From a virus, in the IMG/VR virus record IMGVR_UViG_3300046516_001004, positions 1 to 63,536 of that record: DNA of 63,536 bases. One strand, given 5' to 3'. Position 1 is the stretch's first letter. Every line of letters begins with the position of its first letter. Below are positions 24,995 through 33,368 of this stretch, piece after piece. Under the pieces are notes generated by a model. It had not been told where the DNA came from. It searched no databases and worked only from the letters and a program-made list of their open reading frames with translations. Made by a program: the position numbers and the translations under genes.

Positions 24995-26224
24995 TTATGC
25001 GCTGAAGCCGTACGCCTGGCAATTGTGACGCGGCATCACGTTGTAAAGATTCGTGCCCAGTCGCATAAACAGGGCGTCCATGCTGACGTTGTTGGGCATC
25101 GGCGAGCGACGCAAACCGTAGTTCCAGCCCTTCTTATTGGTCGGGCGGATCTTGAAGCTTGCCGCCTCGAGGAAGAACAGCACTTCGCCCACGGTGATGG
25201 TTGTGTTCGAAGGGACGTTCGATCCGGTCAAGGAAGCCGCTCCAGTGGCGACGCCGGCAAATGTCGGAGTCAGAAACGAACCGGTCTGTGTCGACTGGCC
25301 TGCGCCATCGACCAAGCTGTTATTCAGTGCAGTGCCGCCTGCAGGTGCCAGCGCAAGGAAGTTGCCGGCCAGAGCGGAAGGCGACAGCGGATCGGCGTAG
25401 ATATCCACGCTGTTGAAGTTCAAGCCGTCCCACTGAATGTCGTGGTTTTTGTTGGACACATCGCGCCGTTGGGCGTCAAGCGCGTTGGCGATCGCGACGA
25501 ATCCGAGAACGTTGGTGATTCCCAGATCCGGCTTTCCGCCAGTTACCGTACATTGAGCCCACATGCGCATCAGCGCATTGAAGTCAATCTGTCCGGTGGC
25601 GCCGGCCGCGGTTCCCAGATAGAGCGGCACGCTATTTAGAGCCTTGCCGATCACACCGTTGCGAGTCGCAGAACCGTACGTGGTGAAGTAGTTTCCATCC
25701 CATGACGGATCCACACCGTTGTTCAACGCCTCAGAGAGTCCGTTGCTGTTGAGGATCCGGTTATCGACAATACCGGTACCAGAAGCCTGCCCGTGACGGA
25801 ATGAATCCATCTCGATCATGGTGTTGATCATTTCCACCATGTTTTCCATCAGGATCTGGTACTGGTTGGCGATCATCGCCGGACCAGAATTGATAACGCC
25901 TCCGGTCCCGGATCCGTCGTCCAGCTCCCAATCGTCCAACGGATTCCAGGACACGTAGGCTTTCGGCACGAATTTCATACCCGTGTTCTGCTGCTGGCGC
26001 GTGACGGTTACCGTCTGGCCGGGAGAAACTGCGGCGCCTTGCGGCCGGCCGTAGATAAACCCTTCCATCATCCCGGAACCGCCCAGGAATGGATCCCAGA
26101 CACCGGCCCTGCGCAACTTCGCCTGAAACGGCGTGTCGACAAACAGGTTCTGAAAGACGACATTCTTCCGGACCGACTCCAGATTCGTTGCGTCTATCTC
26201 GTTATAAAGTGGATCGTTCGGCAT
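24995..26224 (-). CDS. Major capsid protein (HK97-like fold)
   Basis: 409 residues. Features include an extended N-arm (LYNEIDATNLESVRKNVVFQ), MKFVPKAYVSWNPLDDWEL, a long spine-like helix with NQYQILMENMVEMINTMIEMDSF, and a C-terminal RPTNKKGWNYGLRRSPMPNNVSMDALFMR, as found in capsid proteins of phages with a separate scaffold gene. It follows the scaffold with a GGAGAT ribosome site. Length and gene order support the call; the family assignment is by memory, not by search. Confidence 0.8.
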   Translation of the reverse strand: MPNDPLYNEIDATNLESVRKNVVFQNLFVDTPFQAKLRRAGVWDPFLGGSGMMEGFIYGRPQGAAVSPGQTVTVTRQQQNTGMKFVPKAYVSWNPLDDWELDDGSGTGGVINSGPAMIANQYQILMENMVEMINTMIEMDSFRHGQASGTGIVDNRILNSNGLSEALNNGVDPSWDGNYFTTYGSATRNGVIGKALNSVPLYLGTAAGATGQIDFNALMRMWAQCTVTGGKPDLGITNVLGFVAIANALDAQRRDVSNKNHDIQWDGLNFNSVDIYADPLSPSALAGNFLALAPAGGTALNNSLVDGAGQSTQTGSFLTPTFAGVATGAASLTGSNVPSNTTITVGEVLFFLEAASFKIRPTNKKGWNYGLRRSPMPNNVSMDALFMRLGTNLYNVMPRHNCQAYGFSA

Positions 26225-26242
26225 CGTGGATCTCCTTCAGCT

Positions 26243-27094
26243 TTAGTGCACAGCCGCAGCTGCGTTTTCTACCATGTCCTTATGAATGAGCGCTGCTGTT
26301 GCGTTGTGGCGCTCTTCTTTGCTCATCAACAGCGGATCCTTGATCGCTTTGCTGTCAATCCCCTTCCTCAATTCTGAGAAATGAGACTGTTCCCCCGGTC
26401 GTAGATTCGGATTGCTGCCTTGTCGTTCGGCGTGCCATTTATCGCGCTCTGCGATGGTGTCGGCGACAAGTTTGTCGCGCGATTCTTTCTCGCGCGCCGC
26501 AGCGATTTCGGCTTTCTTGCCTTCGAAGTTGTATTTCTTCGCGGCATATTGTCGGAAGTCCAGGCGCTGAGCGCCGGCTTCGTTCACCAGAGTTTCAACA
26601 TCGTCTGGCAGCGGTGTGCCGTACAGGCGGAAGTGCTCGTTCATGACGAAAGTCGCGTTGCTCACCGCGGAAATCGCTTCCGCTTTGGTCATGAAGGCTG
26701 GCGAGCCGGGCACGCCACCGGCGTTTGCGACGTAGGTTCCGTCGGCATTTCGACCAGGTTGGTTGGCCGGAGGAACGTATCCGGGAGCGTCTTTCGGGAT
26801 GAAGCCTGCACCTTTGGCCGATTCGGCCTGAGTTTTGTAGAAGGCGACTTGCGCCTCGAGAGTGGCTTTTTCACTTCCCCAGTCGTTTAACGCTGGGACA
26901 ATTTTGTTTGCGTACAGATCTTTCTGTGCGCGATCGGCCAGTTCGGCCTGGTCGCGTGCTTCGCGCGCGCTTTTTTCCGCCTGTTCGGCCGTGGACAAAA
27001 CCTGCGTGACGCCAGAAATAATTCTCGCGTCGAGCGCGGAAATTTCGGCGTCTGTATAACCGGATGCTTTTAATACTTCTGCGACTGTTGCCAT
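26243..27094 (-). CDS. Capsid scaffold protein
   Basis: 283 residues, highly charged. A helical N-terminus (SGYTDAEISALDARIISGVTQ), a coiled coil of about 40 residues (AEQAEKSAREARDQAELADRAQKD), a Gly/Pro/Asn linker, and a basic-acidic helical C-terminus (KKAEIAAAREKESRDKLV). This composition just upstream of the capsid gene is characteristic of assembly scaffolds. No protease domain is seen. Confidence 0.75.
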   Translation of the reverse strand: MATVAEVLKASGYTDAEISALDARIISGVTQVLSTAEQAEKSAREARDQAELADRAQKDLYANKIVPALNDWGSEKATLEAQVAFYKTQAESAKGAGFIPKDAPGYVPPANQPGRNADGTYVANAGGVPGSPAFMTKAEAISAVSNATFVMNEHFRLYGTPLPDDVETLVNEAGAQRLDFRQYAAKKYNFEGKKAEIAAAREKESRDKLVADTIAERDKWHAERQGSNPNLRPGEQSHFSELRKGIDSKAIKDPLLMSKEERHNATAALIHKDMVENAAAAVH

Positions 27095-27106
27095 GGTGAA
27101 TTCTCC

Positions 27107-27373
27107 TTAGAGGGGTGGACTTTGCTCCGGTCCGGGTTGCGGAGCTTGGGTCAGCATCGCGGTCTGGGCCTCTTGGATACCTTCGGCAGCCTTTTCCATT
27201 CCAGCGGCAACAACGGGATTTTCCATGGAGAGTTTTTTACAAACCTGGAACATCTGCGCGAGCATGATCTGGATGGGATTCGCCGGCGCCTGCGAAGGTG
27301 GCGCTCCCGGCTGAGGCTGTTGAGCCTGCGCGGGTGGCGCTCCCCCCATCGGCGGTGGCGTCGGGGAAGACAC
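27107..27373 (-). CDS. Pro/Gln/Ala-rich small head-region protein
   Basis: 88 residues starting on a GTG that abuts the previous stop. The first 30 residues are Pro/Ala/Gln low complexity (PPPMGGAPPAQAQQPQPGAPP); the rest is a helix (NPIQIMLAQMFQVCKKLSME). Such proteins often sit between portal and scaffold genes in podovirus-like genomes. Function unknown. Confidence 0.6.
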   Translation of the reverse strand: MSSPTPPPMGGAPPAQAQQPQPGAPPSQAPANPIQIMLAQMFQVCKKLSMENPVVAAGMEKAAEGIQEAQTAMLTQAPQPGPEQSPPL

Positions 27374-27484
27374 TTACTTTTTGAATCCTGTGGTGTTCTT
27401 GGCTGCAGCGGCACCCTTGGCAGCTTTCGGCTTGCCAAACTTGCCCATATTCGTTGCTTTTCCGGAAATGATCTTTGTCGCCAT
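27374..27484 (-). CDS. Tiny Lys/Ala-rich protein
   Basis: A 36-residue gene: MATKIISGKATNMGKFGKPK, then an Ala/Lys tract and ending GFKK. It has AGGAG at good spacing, lies 28 bases behind the leftward intrinsic hairpin, and its stop abuts the next GTG. The composition resembles the other tiny Lys-rich genes of this block. Confidence 0.6.
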   Translation of the reverse strand: MATKIISGKATNMGKFGKPKAAKGAAAAKNTTGFKK

Positions 27485-27500
27485 CTTTTCTCCTTGGGAC

Positions 27501-27533
27501 CAAAACAAATGGCCCCGCTAAATGCGAGGCCAT
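27501..27533 (-). terminator. Leftward intrinsic terminator after the portal group
   Basis: In minus sense ATGGCC and GGCCAT close a hairpin that continues with GCG/CGC around ATTTA, and the stem is followed by TTGTTTTGG. The 3-part stem with one mismatch and T-rich tail fits a moderate terminator between the portal transcript and the scaffold-capsid transcript. Confidence 0.55.
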
Positions 27534-27588
27534 CGGTGAGTCCCTTCTAAGGAGACAAGGGGCACGTGGAATCTCGTGACGCAACAAC

Positions 27589-27617
27589 GTTTACGGCAAA
27601 CGGATTCCTGCTGTCAA
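27589..27617 (-). promoter_or_regulatory. Putative promoter for the scaffold-capsid genes
   Basis: In minus sense there is a perfect -35 TTGACA, then 17 bases, then GTAAAC as a weak -10. It lies in a 140-base gap between the small gene after the portal and the tiny Lys-rich gene, upstream of the terminator-like hairpin. Inference only; a 5' end has to be mapped. Confidence 0.4.
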
Positions 27618-27624
27618 TTTAATT

Positions 27625-27858
27625 TTACGTTCGCCTTGAATAAATTCGCGTTTTGTTCTCACGAAGGGACGAAACTTTTGTCTTCCGCGTGAGCATGATA
27701 TTTCGGATGCCACCTTCGACGAAGTGATACGTCAGCTGTCCCGTCATGCGCGTATCGCGCAAGCGCGACAAGATTTCTTCCGCCGGCGTGTTGGCCGGCA
27801 GCGACTGTTCGGTCACGAAGAATTCGTTTGGGCGCGCGATGCTGTCTTCGGCTTTCAC
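27625..27858 (-). CDS. Hypothetical protein after the portal
   Basis: 77 residues; the ATG overlaps the portal stop by ATGA. Mixed alpha/beta (AEEILSRLRDTRMTGQLTYHFVEGGIRNIMLTRKTKVS) with a basic C-terminus. The hydrophobic/charged pattern LTYHFVEGGIRNI looks like one strand-turn-strand unit. Not recognised. Confidence 0.6.
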   Translation of the reverse strand: MKAEDSIARPNEFFVTEQSLPANTPAEEILSRLRDTRMTGQLTYHFVEGGIRNIMLTRKTKVSSLRENKTRIYSRRT

Positions 27859-30032
27859 TTCGACTCCACAATTGTGGTTCTAGGTTTTCCGTCGTGCTTT
27901 CCCTTCATGACGATCTTCGGCGGTTCTTTTCCAGACGGTGGGCGGCCGCCGGCGTGGTGGTTATCCTGGCCGGGCGGTTTCTGCCCTCCGCCCTGTGGTG
28001 GTGCTCCGGATCCGCCTCCGGGACTTTCGGTCCCACCACCGCCATCGCCACCGGCTGAATTATCGGGATTCGTTGGCATCAGTCCCAGGTTGGCTGCAAG
28101 TTCGCGCTCTTGCGCCATCAGAGCGATCTGGATTTTCTTCCAGTTCACCCACTTTTCAAACTCGGTGTCGCCGGGAATATCGCCGAAGTTATCGATCCCG
28201 AGTTTCTTTGCAACCGTGTGGGGACTGATGGGGAAATCGCCGCGGTAGAGCTGTAGATATTTCAGCTGCTCTTGCGCCTGTGTGATTTTCAGCAACGTCG
28301 ACGGAACAGAAATCAGACGCAGGTTTTTCGCAAAGTTTCGCGCGCGCGTCATCTTGTCGTACTTGCTGTCTGTCATGATCGCGACGTCATCGATGATCGT
28401 GAACGGCAGTTCGCCGTTGATATATTCGTCGATGTTGTGCGAAGGAACCATCGATGCCGGATCAAAGTCTTCGATGATCGTGTTGATCCGGTCCGGTCCG
28501 ATGTATTCGATGATCCGCTTGGTGTCCATCCATTGCGGGATCATGAATTTCATCATGTTCGCGATCTTCGCGTTTCCACCTTCCAGGCTCGTGGCAATGC
28601 CCTTTGCGATCGGCCCGACGCTTTCCAGCATTTTGTCGATCGAGTCCGCATCGAGATTCATCTTCGATGCCATCAGGTTTCCCAAATCATTAATGCCCAG
28701 CTGCTCTTCCTCGCAGTGGCGAATGTAATCGAGGAATTTGTAGTTCGTGTCGGTGACCTGGACTTCGTCGGGCAGGAGAGATTGAAACGTATCCTTCGGC
28801 CGGCCGTCTCCGCCCATACGCGTTTTGCGTTCGAACAGGTCGAAGTTTTCCACCTTCGGTCCGCCGGTCGACGTACGATCGTAGCCCATGGGCGGATCGC
28901 CACGCGTGGTCAGAATCTGATCCATCGAACGCTCATGCTTTCGCTTGGTTTGCTCGATCGATCCTACCGATTCCACAAGCGACAATCCGAGTGCTTCCCA
29001 TGGCCAGTCGTCGACGACGTATTGCACCGCCGGCATTTTCCCGTGCCAGTCAAACGCGGGTCCGTCATACATCGGCCGCTTCAGTCCTGGATTCGTGATA
29101 ATGCAGCGCAGGTTCGGGTATACGCGGCAGTCCATCATCGTGGCTTTGCGCATTGTCGGCTGATTGTTTTGAATGCCGCCGAAGATGTCCTGTCCCAGTG
29201 AAGGCACTTTGTAAAACCAGCTGGTGCTGGGATCGCCCATGGGAAGCTCGTGGCCGGTGGTGTTGATTCGCAGATCGCGGATGAAGGTGTACCGTACTTC
29301 GCAATACAGGTTTCCCCAATTGCGCGTCGTGTTGTCCCCGTAACGGAATTTCTCTGCCCAGTCCAGGCGTTTGGCAGTGAGGCGCGAAGGGTATGTGCAT
29401 TGATTCACCGGTACCAGTGAGGCCTGGTACAGCGGGAAACGCGCGTGCGCTTCGGCGATCGGCATGTATTCGTATATGGTGACCGCGTAGGATTCCTGAA
29501 TATCATTGGTCGACGGCACTTGCACGGGAAGCACGTCGAGTAAGCCAAGTGGCTCGAAAATGATCTTGCGTTCGCCATAGCCGTAATCCTCAGTCTTACA
29601 CTTCGGCCACAGGTATCCCACGCCGGTGACCGCGGCCCACTGCAAAGCTTTGCGCAGCGATCGCGGAAATTGCGACTCTGTATAAATGCAGTTCATCAGC
29701 TTGTTGGTGATTTCTGCAAATTGCTTATACTGTGCCGCGTCGGATCCGACCGTTCCGATTTCCCGGACGTCTGAAATCGTTTCCACAAATTTCCGAATGT
29801 TGTATCTCAGAAAATTCGTGTTCATGGTCGAGCGTGCGTTGTCGTTGAAGATCCCATCGAAGATCTTCATGTTCTTGGCGAGATTTTTGTAGGAGGTCTG
29901 GCCGGATATGTATCCTTCGCCTTCCTGGATCGCCTCTTCGACGTAGCCGACGCAGTGCGTCATCGAATCTTCAAACGGTGGCACCTGCCATTTGGTGGTG
30001 GGCGCATCGGAACGGTAAAGTACGACGCTCAT
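27855..30032 (-). CDS. Portal protein
   Basis: 725 residues. Helical N-terminus, then a central part with YLWPKCKTEDYGYGERKIIFEPLG, DIQESYAVTIYEYMPIAEA, a DWPWEALGLSLVESVGSIEQTKRKHERSMDQ segment that fits the wing/stem transition, and a Pro/Gly-rich C-terminal tail (residues 680 to 715, GGGTESPGGGSGAPPQGGG). Length matches podovirus portals. It follows the terminase region and precedes scaffold and capsid genes, the usual order. The last 40 residues are low complexity and Lys-rich. Confidence 0.78.
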   Translation of the reverse strand: MSVVLYRSDAPTTKWQVPPFEDSMTHCVGYVEEAIQEGEGYISGQTSYKNLAKNMKIFDGIFNDNARSTMNTNFLRYNIRKFVETISDVREIGTVGSDAAQYKQFAEITNKLMNCIYTESQFPRSLRKALQWAAVTGVGYLWPKCKTEDYGYGERKIIFEPLGLLDVLPVQVPSTNDIQESYAVTIYEYMPIAEAHARFPLYQASLVPVNQCTYPSRLTAKRLDWAEKFRYGDNTTRNWGNLYCEVRYTFIRDLRINTTGHELPMGDPSTSWFYKVPSLGQDIFGGIQNNQPTMRKATMMDCRVYPNLRCIITNPGLKRPMYDGPAFDWHGKMPAVQYVVDDWPWEALGLSLVESVGSIEQTKRKHERSMDQILTTRGDPPMGYDRTSTGGPKVENFDLFERKTRMGGDGRPKDTFQSLLPDEVQVTDTNYKFLDYIRHCEEEQLGINDLGNLMASKMNLDADSIDKMLESVGPIAKGIATSLEGGNAKIANMMKFMIPQWMDTKRIIEYIGPDRINTIIEDFDPASMVPSHNIDEYINGELPFTIIDDVAIMTDSKYDKMTRARNFAKNLRLISVPSTLLKITQAQEQLKYLQLYRGDFPISPHTVAKKLGIDNFGDIPGDTEFEKWVNWKKIQIALMAQERELAANLGLMPTNPDNSAGGDGGGGTESPGGGSGAPPQGGGQKPPGQDNHHAGGRPPSGKEPPKIVMKGKHDGKPRTTIVESK

Positions 30033-30370
30033 TTTCTGGCCTCAACATCGACGACGAAGGTCCGTCGCGTGTAATAACCACCGGTTGGAGTTCTCAGCGA
30101 CTCGTCGCTGGTTTCGCCTTTATCGTTGATCCATTGGCGCGCGCCGAAAGGAACCTGGATCAAATCCGGGAGTGTGAAGAAGCTTCCGCAGCTGTAGCAT
30201 CCCGGCGGAGTCGGACTCCAGTTCCCCTCGAAAAAGGTTTTGTACCAGATTCCTAGCCGGCCGTCTGGTGCCTTTACCAATACGTTGCCATCGTGGCCGT
30301 CATCGGATAGACGCCCGGTTTTGCATCCTGGACACATCAGCATCGTGCAATCTTCGTAGGTGAAACTCAC
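30029..30370 (-). CDS. Small zinc-ribbon-like protein
   Basis: 113 residues with two CxxC-like pairs: CPGCKTGR near residue 13 and CYSCGSFF near 58, suggesting one structural zinc. It overlaps the portal start by an ATGA junction and is between terminase and portal. Unknown role. Confidence 0.6.
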   Translation of the reverse strand: MSFTYEDCTMLMCPGCKTGRLSDDGHDGNVLVKAPDGRLGIWYKTFFEGNWSPTPPGCYSCGSFFTLPDLIQVPFGARQWINDKGETSDESLRTPTGGYYTRRTFVVDVEARK

Positions 30371-30801
30371 TTGCCGTCCTCAAATCCAACGATGTGCATG
30401 AAGGATTCACGTTTCATTTTTTTGCGAGCTTCGTCGGCGTCGATCTTCTCTAAAGCATGCCGGCAGAATTCTCGATTGATCGGATTGCGCGAGTTCATCA
30501 TTTTGTGAATCAGTTCCTGTCTCACGTATTGACGCACCGGGCCTTCAATGGCTTCGCGCTGCTCATCGGTCATTTCGTTCTCGCGACGTTCCTGGTCGCG
30601 CAGCTTTTTATCCCACTGATCGACTTCATTGGCCGATCGGCAGACGTATTTGACATAGCCAATTTTTGCCCAGGCCGGAGGAATCGGAAATTGTTCGGGG
30701 AATCCGACGATGATGTGTTGGGTCTTGGGATTCTGGTAGAACACGACAGCGATTCGCTTCTGCGCCTGCCGCAGATGTTTTGGTAACCAGAGTTCAGGCA
30801 C
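30367..30801 (-). CDS. Hypothetical helical protein between terminase and portal
   Basis: 144 residues. N-terminal beta part (RIAVVFYQNPKTQHIIVGFPEQFPIP), then a long charged helix (DQWDKKLRDQERRENEMTDEQREAIEG). The pattern FYQNPKT-HIIVGFPEQFPxPxW-IGY recurs in phage genomes next to packaging genes. It is coupled to its neighbours by short overlaps. Confidence 0.6.
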   Translation of the reverse strand: MPELWLPKHLRQAQKRIAVVFYQNPKTQHIIVGFPEQFPIPPAWAKIGYVKYVCRSANEVDQWDKKLRDQERRENEMTDEQREAIEGPVRQYVRQELIHKMMNSRNPINREFCRHALEKIDADEARKKMKRESFMHIVGFEDGK

Positions 30802-30995
30802 TACTCGATTCCCTTCAGCTCACAATGGAACATTGGCTCAGGCGGCCATTTTCGCCCATGCTGATCGACTCCGCAGTCAGCGCAAAGCCAGGCATCATTG
30901 AGCGGGTTTCCGCACTTCAGACATTTGACATCCTGTGGACCATGAAACTTGAAATTTGGCGGCAGCACGAAAAAGACTTCGCCGGCTTCTTTCAT
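30801..30995 (-). CDS. Small zinc-ribbon protein
   Basis: 64 residues with CLKCGNPLNDAWLCADCG, a compact four-cysteine zinc site. It starts directly at the terminase stop. Probably a minor DNA-packaging-region protein; function unknown. Confidence 0.6.
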   Translation of the reverse strand: MKEAGEVFFVLPPNFKFHGPQDVKCLKCGNPLNDAWLCADCGVDQHGRKWPPEPMFHCELKGIE

Positions 30996-33179
30996 TCAAT
31001 CCCCCACGCTCATGGCGGCAATATTCGCATATTCGGCGTTGAAGGCGGGAATGTTTCCCCGCCGGAGCTGATACTTTTTCTCAGAGCGCTCTGCCAAAAC
31101 ATCCATGTGGTGTCGAGTGATGTAAGCCAAAGCGGCAGCCAGCACGCGATCATCGTGCTTCCCGGACTGGTGTTCGATTTTTGTTTTTCCGGCCGCGGTG
31201 ATTTTTCTTTCAAGGTTTTCCAGCTCCTGAATCAGCCACTGGCTGTTTGCTTTATACCAGCCGTTGTTCACCGCGTCGACAAATCGATTCATGATGAAGG
31301 GACGCGACCAGGCGTTGGAATACCATCCCTGTTTGTTGGAATTGGTTTCCTTTACTTTCTTGTCGTCGTAACGAATCATCTCGTGGTGAAACAGAAAGCC
31401 CATCATCTTCAGCTGATGCTGGCAGTCGTCACCCGGCCGCTCGCGTTGCTCAATACAGAATTTCGCGCCGCGTTCATCGCGGCATTTCTGTCCATACCAG
31501 GCGCCCAGAGCCGCAGCGAAGCCTACAGCCTGGGGAGAATTGATTCGCAAGCTGGCCAATTCCGCTACTTGCACGTCTGGGAAGTTTCCTTTCGCGCTCA
31601 GAGTCACATTGATGATCGTGCGATCTTCATCCGGCTTGTTTAAGCCGTCGGCGGTGTCAATTCCGATCGAGTAATCGCGGCCGGCCTTCGGCTCTTCGAA
31701 AACATAAAGTCGATCGAGCGACATGGTCTCTTCGCGCTCCTGTTCCGGAGTCAGCGGCAACAGCGGAACAAGGATCCAGTCGAATTCTTCCTCGCGGTGC
31801 GACGTCCAGTGAATCTCGATGCGCTCCTGGTCGTAATCGACTTCGTTGGGATCCGGTTCGAAGCCGTCATCGATCGACTTTCCGATCACGGCATAGCACT
31901 GATAGGTACGCTGGCGCACGGATCGCTGGATTTCGATCACTTCAGGCGCGAAAATGATGTCGTTTTTGCCTGTCAGCGCTTCGTTATCGTCCGCCGGCAT
32001 TTGAGACGCCCAGGTCCGTTCAGTGTGCTTTTTGACCGCTTCTCTGTAGTTAAATTCCCAAAACCACTGTTGCTGCCGCGGCATTGACCAGTTTGTTCCG
32101 GCCACTTGGGATAAAAACGGAGTGTTGCGAATGTAGAGTTCCATTCGCAGAACGTGTTTTCGGGTTTCCTTCATCGGAGTCCAGTCGTGCGGGATTGGAA
32201 ACTTCTTAATCCAGTCGGCTTCCGGATAAAGATCGGTCGCAAGAGCCCACGGGATGAACAGCGGACAGAAACGCGATTGTCCGATCGGAAAACCTTCCTT
32301 CGACGATCGCCAGAAGTCGGCCTGCCAGCCGGTAGATCCGCCTCCGGTTCCTTCGAACACCTGGAACAGCTTTCGCGAAGAGTGCGTCGCCGGCAACAGG
32401 CCTTCCTCAATTGTTTTTTTCGGATTTGGAATGTCCGCCAGTTCTGAGACGTGAATCAGCGTCGGCGTCCATCCTTGCGCAATGCCGGTAGCCTGCATAC
32501 CGGACTGAATCGAGAGGATTGAATCGTTGGCGAATCCCATTTTCCCGATGCGATCGACGGTTTGCCGCGGCACCGCCCACCACGGACAGCGTTTGTAGCA
32601 GACCTGGATGATGCGGCCGATCAATTCGGATTTGTCCTGCTGAACCGATGCCATGACCGCCTGAGTGTTCGGGATGTACATCATGCGATGGAGAAACAAG
32701 AGCGCGGTCATTGTGGAGATCCCGACCTGGCGCGCCTTCAAAATGAAAATCTCGATCGCCACTTCAAGATCTTCGAAATGGGCCACCAGCGCAAAGAAGA
32801 TTTCCTGCGAAACGCGCGAATTGAATTGGAAAATGTCGCCCTTCTCATCGCAGATGAAGGCGTATCGCGTCAGCCAGTAATGAGCATCGATGCTGCAGAG
32901 GATCTGTTCGTTCTGGATCCACATGCGCAGGGTCTTTTGCTTGTCGTCGGAAAGTCGTTTGGTGAGCCGGACGTAGGAATTTCGGGAATTGCTTTCGATC
33001 GTGGTGATTTTCGCGACGTACTCTTTGAATTCTCGAATCTGATCGATCGTGTGGTAGACCGGCGACCAGCCCAGCGCCTTTTCGTATTTGTCCAGCTTCT
33101 GCTGGATTATTCGTTTGGCGTACACATTTCCCGTTCTCGGAGTCTCTTCATCAGGGGACTGTCCAGACCAGCCCACCAT
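30996..33179 (-). CDS. terL: Terminase large subunit
   Basis: 727 residues. ATPase: Walker A-like LKARQVGISTM, Walker B-like TLIHVSELADIP, and a coupling-type VFEGTGGGSTGW. Nuclease: RDYSIGIDTADG supplies the first metal-binding Asp, and SGKHDDRVLAAALA the last. This motor cuts and packs DNA into the prohead. The start is unclear: the ATG used here overlaps the previous gene by 73 bases and has no ribosome site, whereas a GTG 54 bases downstream has a GGGA site and shorter overlap. Confidence 0.88.
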   Translation of the reverse strand: MVGWSGQSPDEETPRTGNVYAKRIIQQKLDKYEKALGWSPVYHTIDQIREFKEYVAKITTIESNSRNSYVRLTKRLSDDKQKTLRMWIQNEQILCSIDAHYWLTRYAFICDEKGDIFQFNSRVSQEIFFALVAHFEDLEVAIEIFILKARQVGISTMTALLFLHRMMYIPNTQAVMASVQQDKSELIGRIIQVCYKRCPWWAVPRQTVDRIGKMGFANDSILSIQSGMQATGIAQGWTPTLIHVSELADIPNPKKTIEEGLLPATHSSRKLFQVFEGTGGGSTGWQADFWRSSKEGFPIGQSRFCPLFIPWALATDLYPEADWIKKFPIPHDWTPMKETRKHVLRMELYIRNTPFLSQVAGTNWSMPRQQQWFWEFNYREAVKKHTERTWASQMPADDNEALTGKNDIIFAPEVIEIQRSVRQRTYQCYAVIGKSIDDGFEPDPNEVDYDQERIEIHWTSHREEEFDWILVPLLPLTPEQEREETMSLDRLYVFEEPKAGRDYSIGIDTADGLNKPDEDRTIINVTLSAKGNFPDVQVAELASLRINSPQAVGFAAALGAWYGQKCRDERGAKFCIEQRERPGDDCQHQLKMMGFLFHHEMIRYDDKKVKETNSNKQGWYSNAWSRPFIMNRFVDAVNNGWYKANSQWLIQELENLERKITAAGKTKIEHQSGKHDDRVLAAALAYITRHHMDVLAERSEKKYQLRRGNIPAFNAEYANIAAMSVGD

Positions 33180-33364
33180 TGCAAGAACGCTGGCCGAAAG
33201 CGCTCCAACGTGATCCGATCGATTTCTGCCATCATCGAGGAGTACTCATAATGCGAAGGAAGGAAAATCTTTTTCTCACCCGGAACCCACAACAGTTTTT
33301 CCGGATCCAGAGTCAGCGCGGCCGCGGCGCCGGCCAGTATTGAGAAAAATCCTCGTCTATTCAT
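33107..33364 (-). CDS. Small Tat-signal-like protein
   Basis: 85 residues beginning MNRRGFFSILAGAAAALTLDP, a twin-arginine-type signal (RRGFF plus a hydrophobic Ala-rich segment), then KLLWVPGEKKIFLPSHY. Similar short Tat-like proteins occur beside capsid and terminase genes in many soil phages. It overlaps the start of the terminase gene. Whether it is exported is not known. Confidence 0.65.
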   Translation of the reverse strand: MNRRGFFSILAGAAAALTLDPEKLLWVPGEKKIFLPSHYEYSSMMAEIDRITLERFRPAFLQWWAGLDSPLMKRLREREMCTPNE

Positions 33365-33368
33365 TTAT

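Noticed and set aside
24224-25639. 471-codon forward frame across the capsid genes
   Set aside because: It is antisense to the major capsid gene, His/Arg-rich, without a ribosome site, and has no plausible domain.
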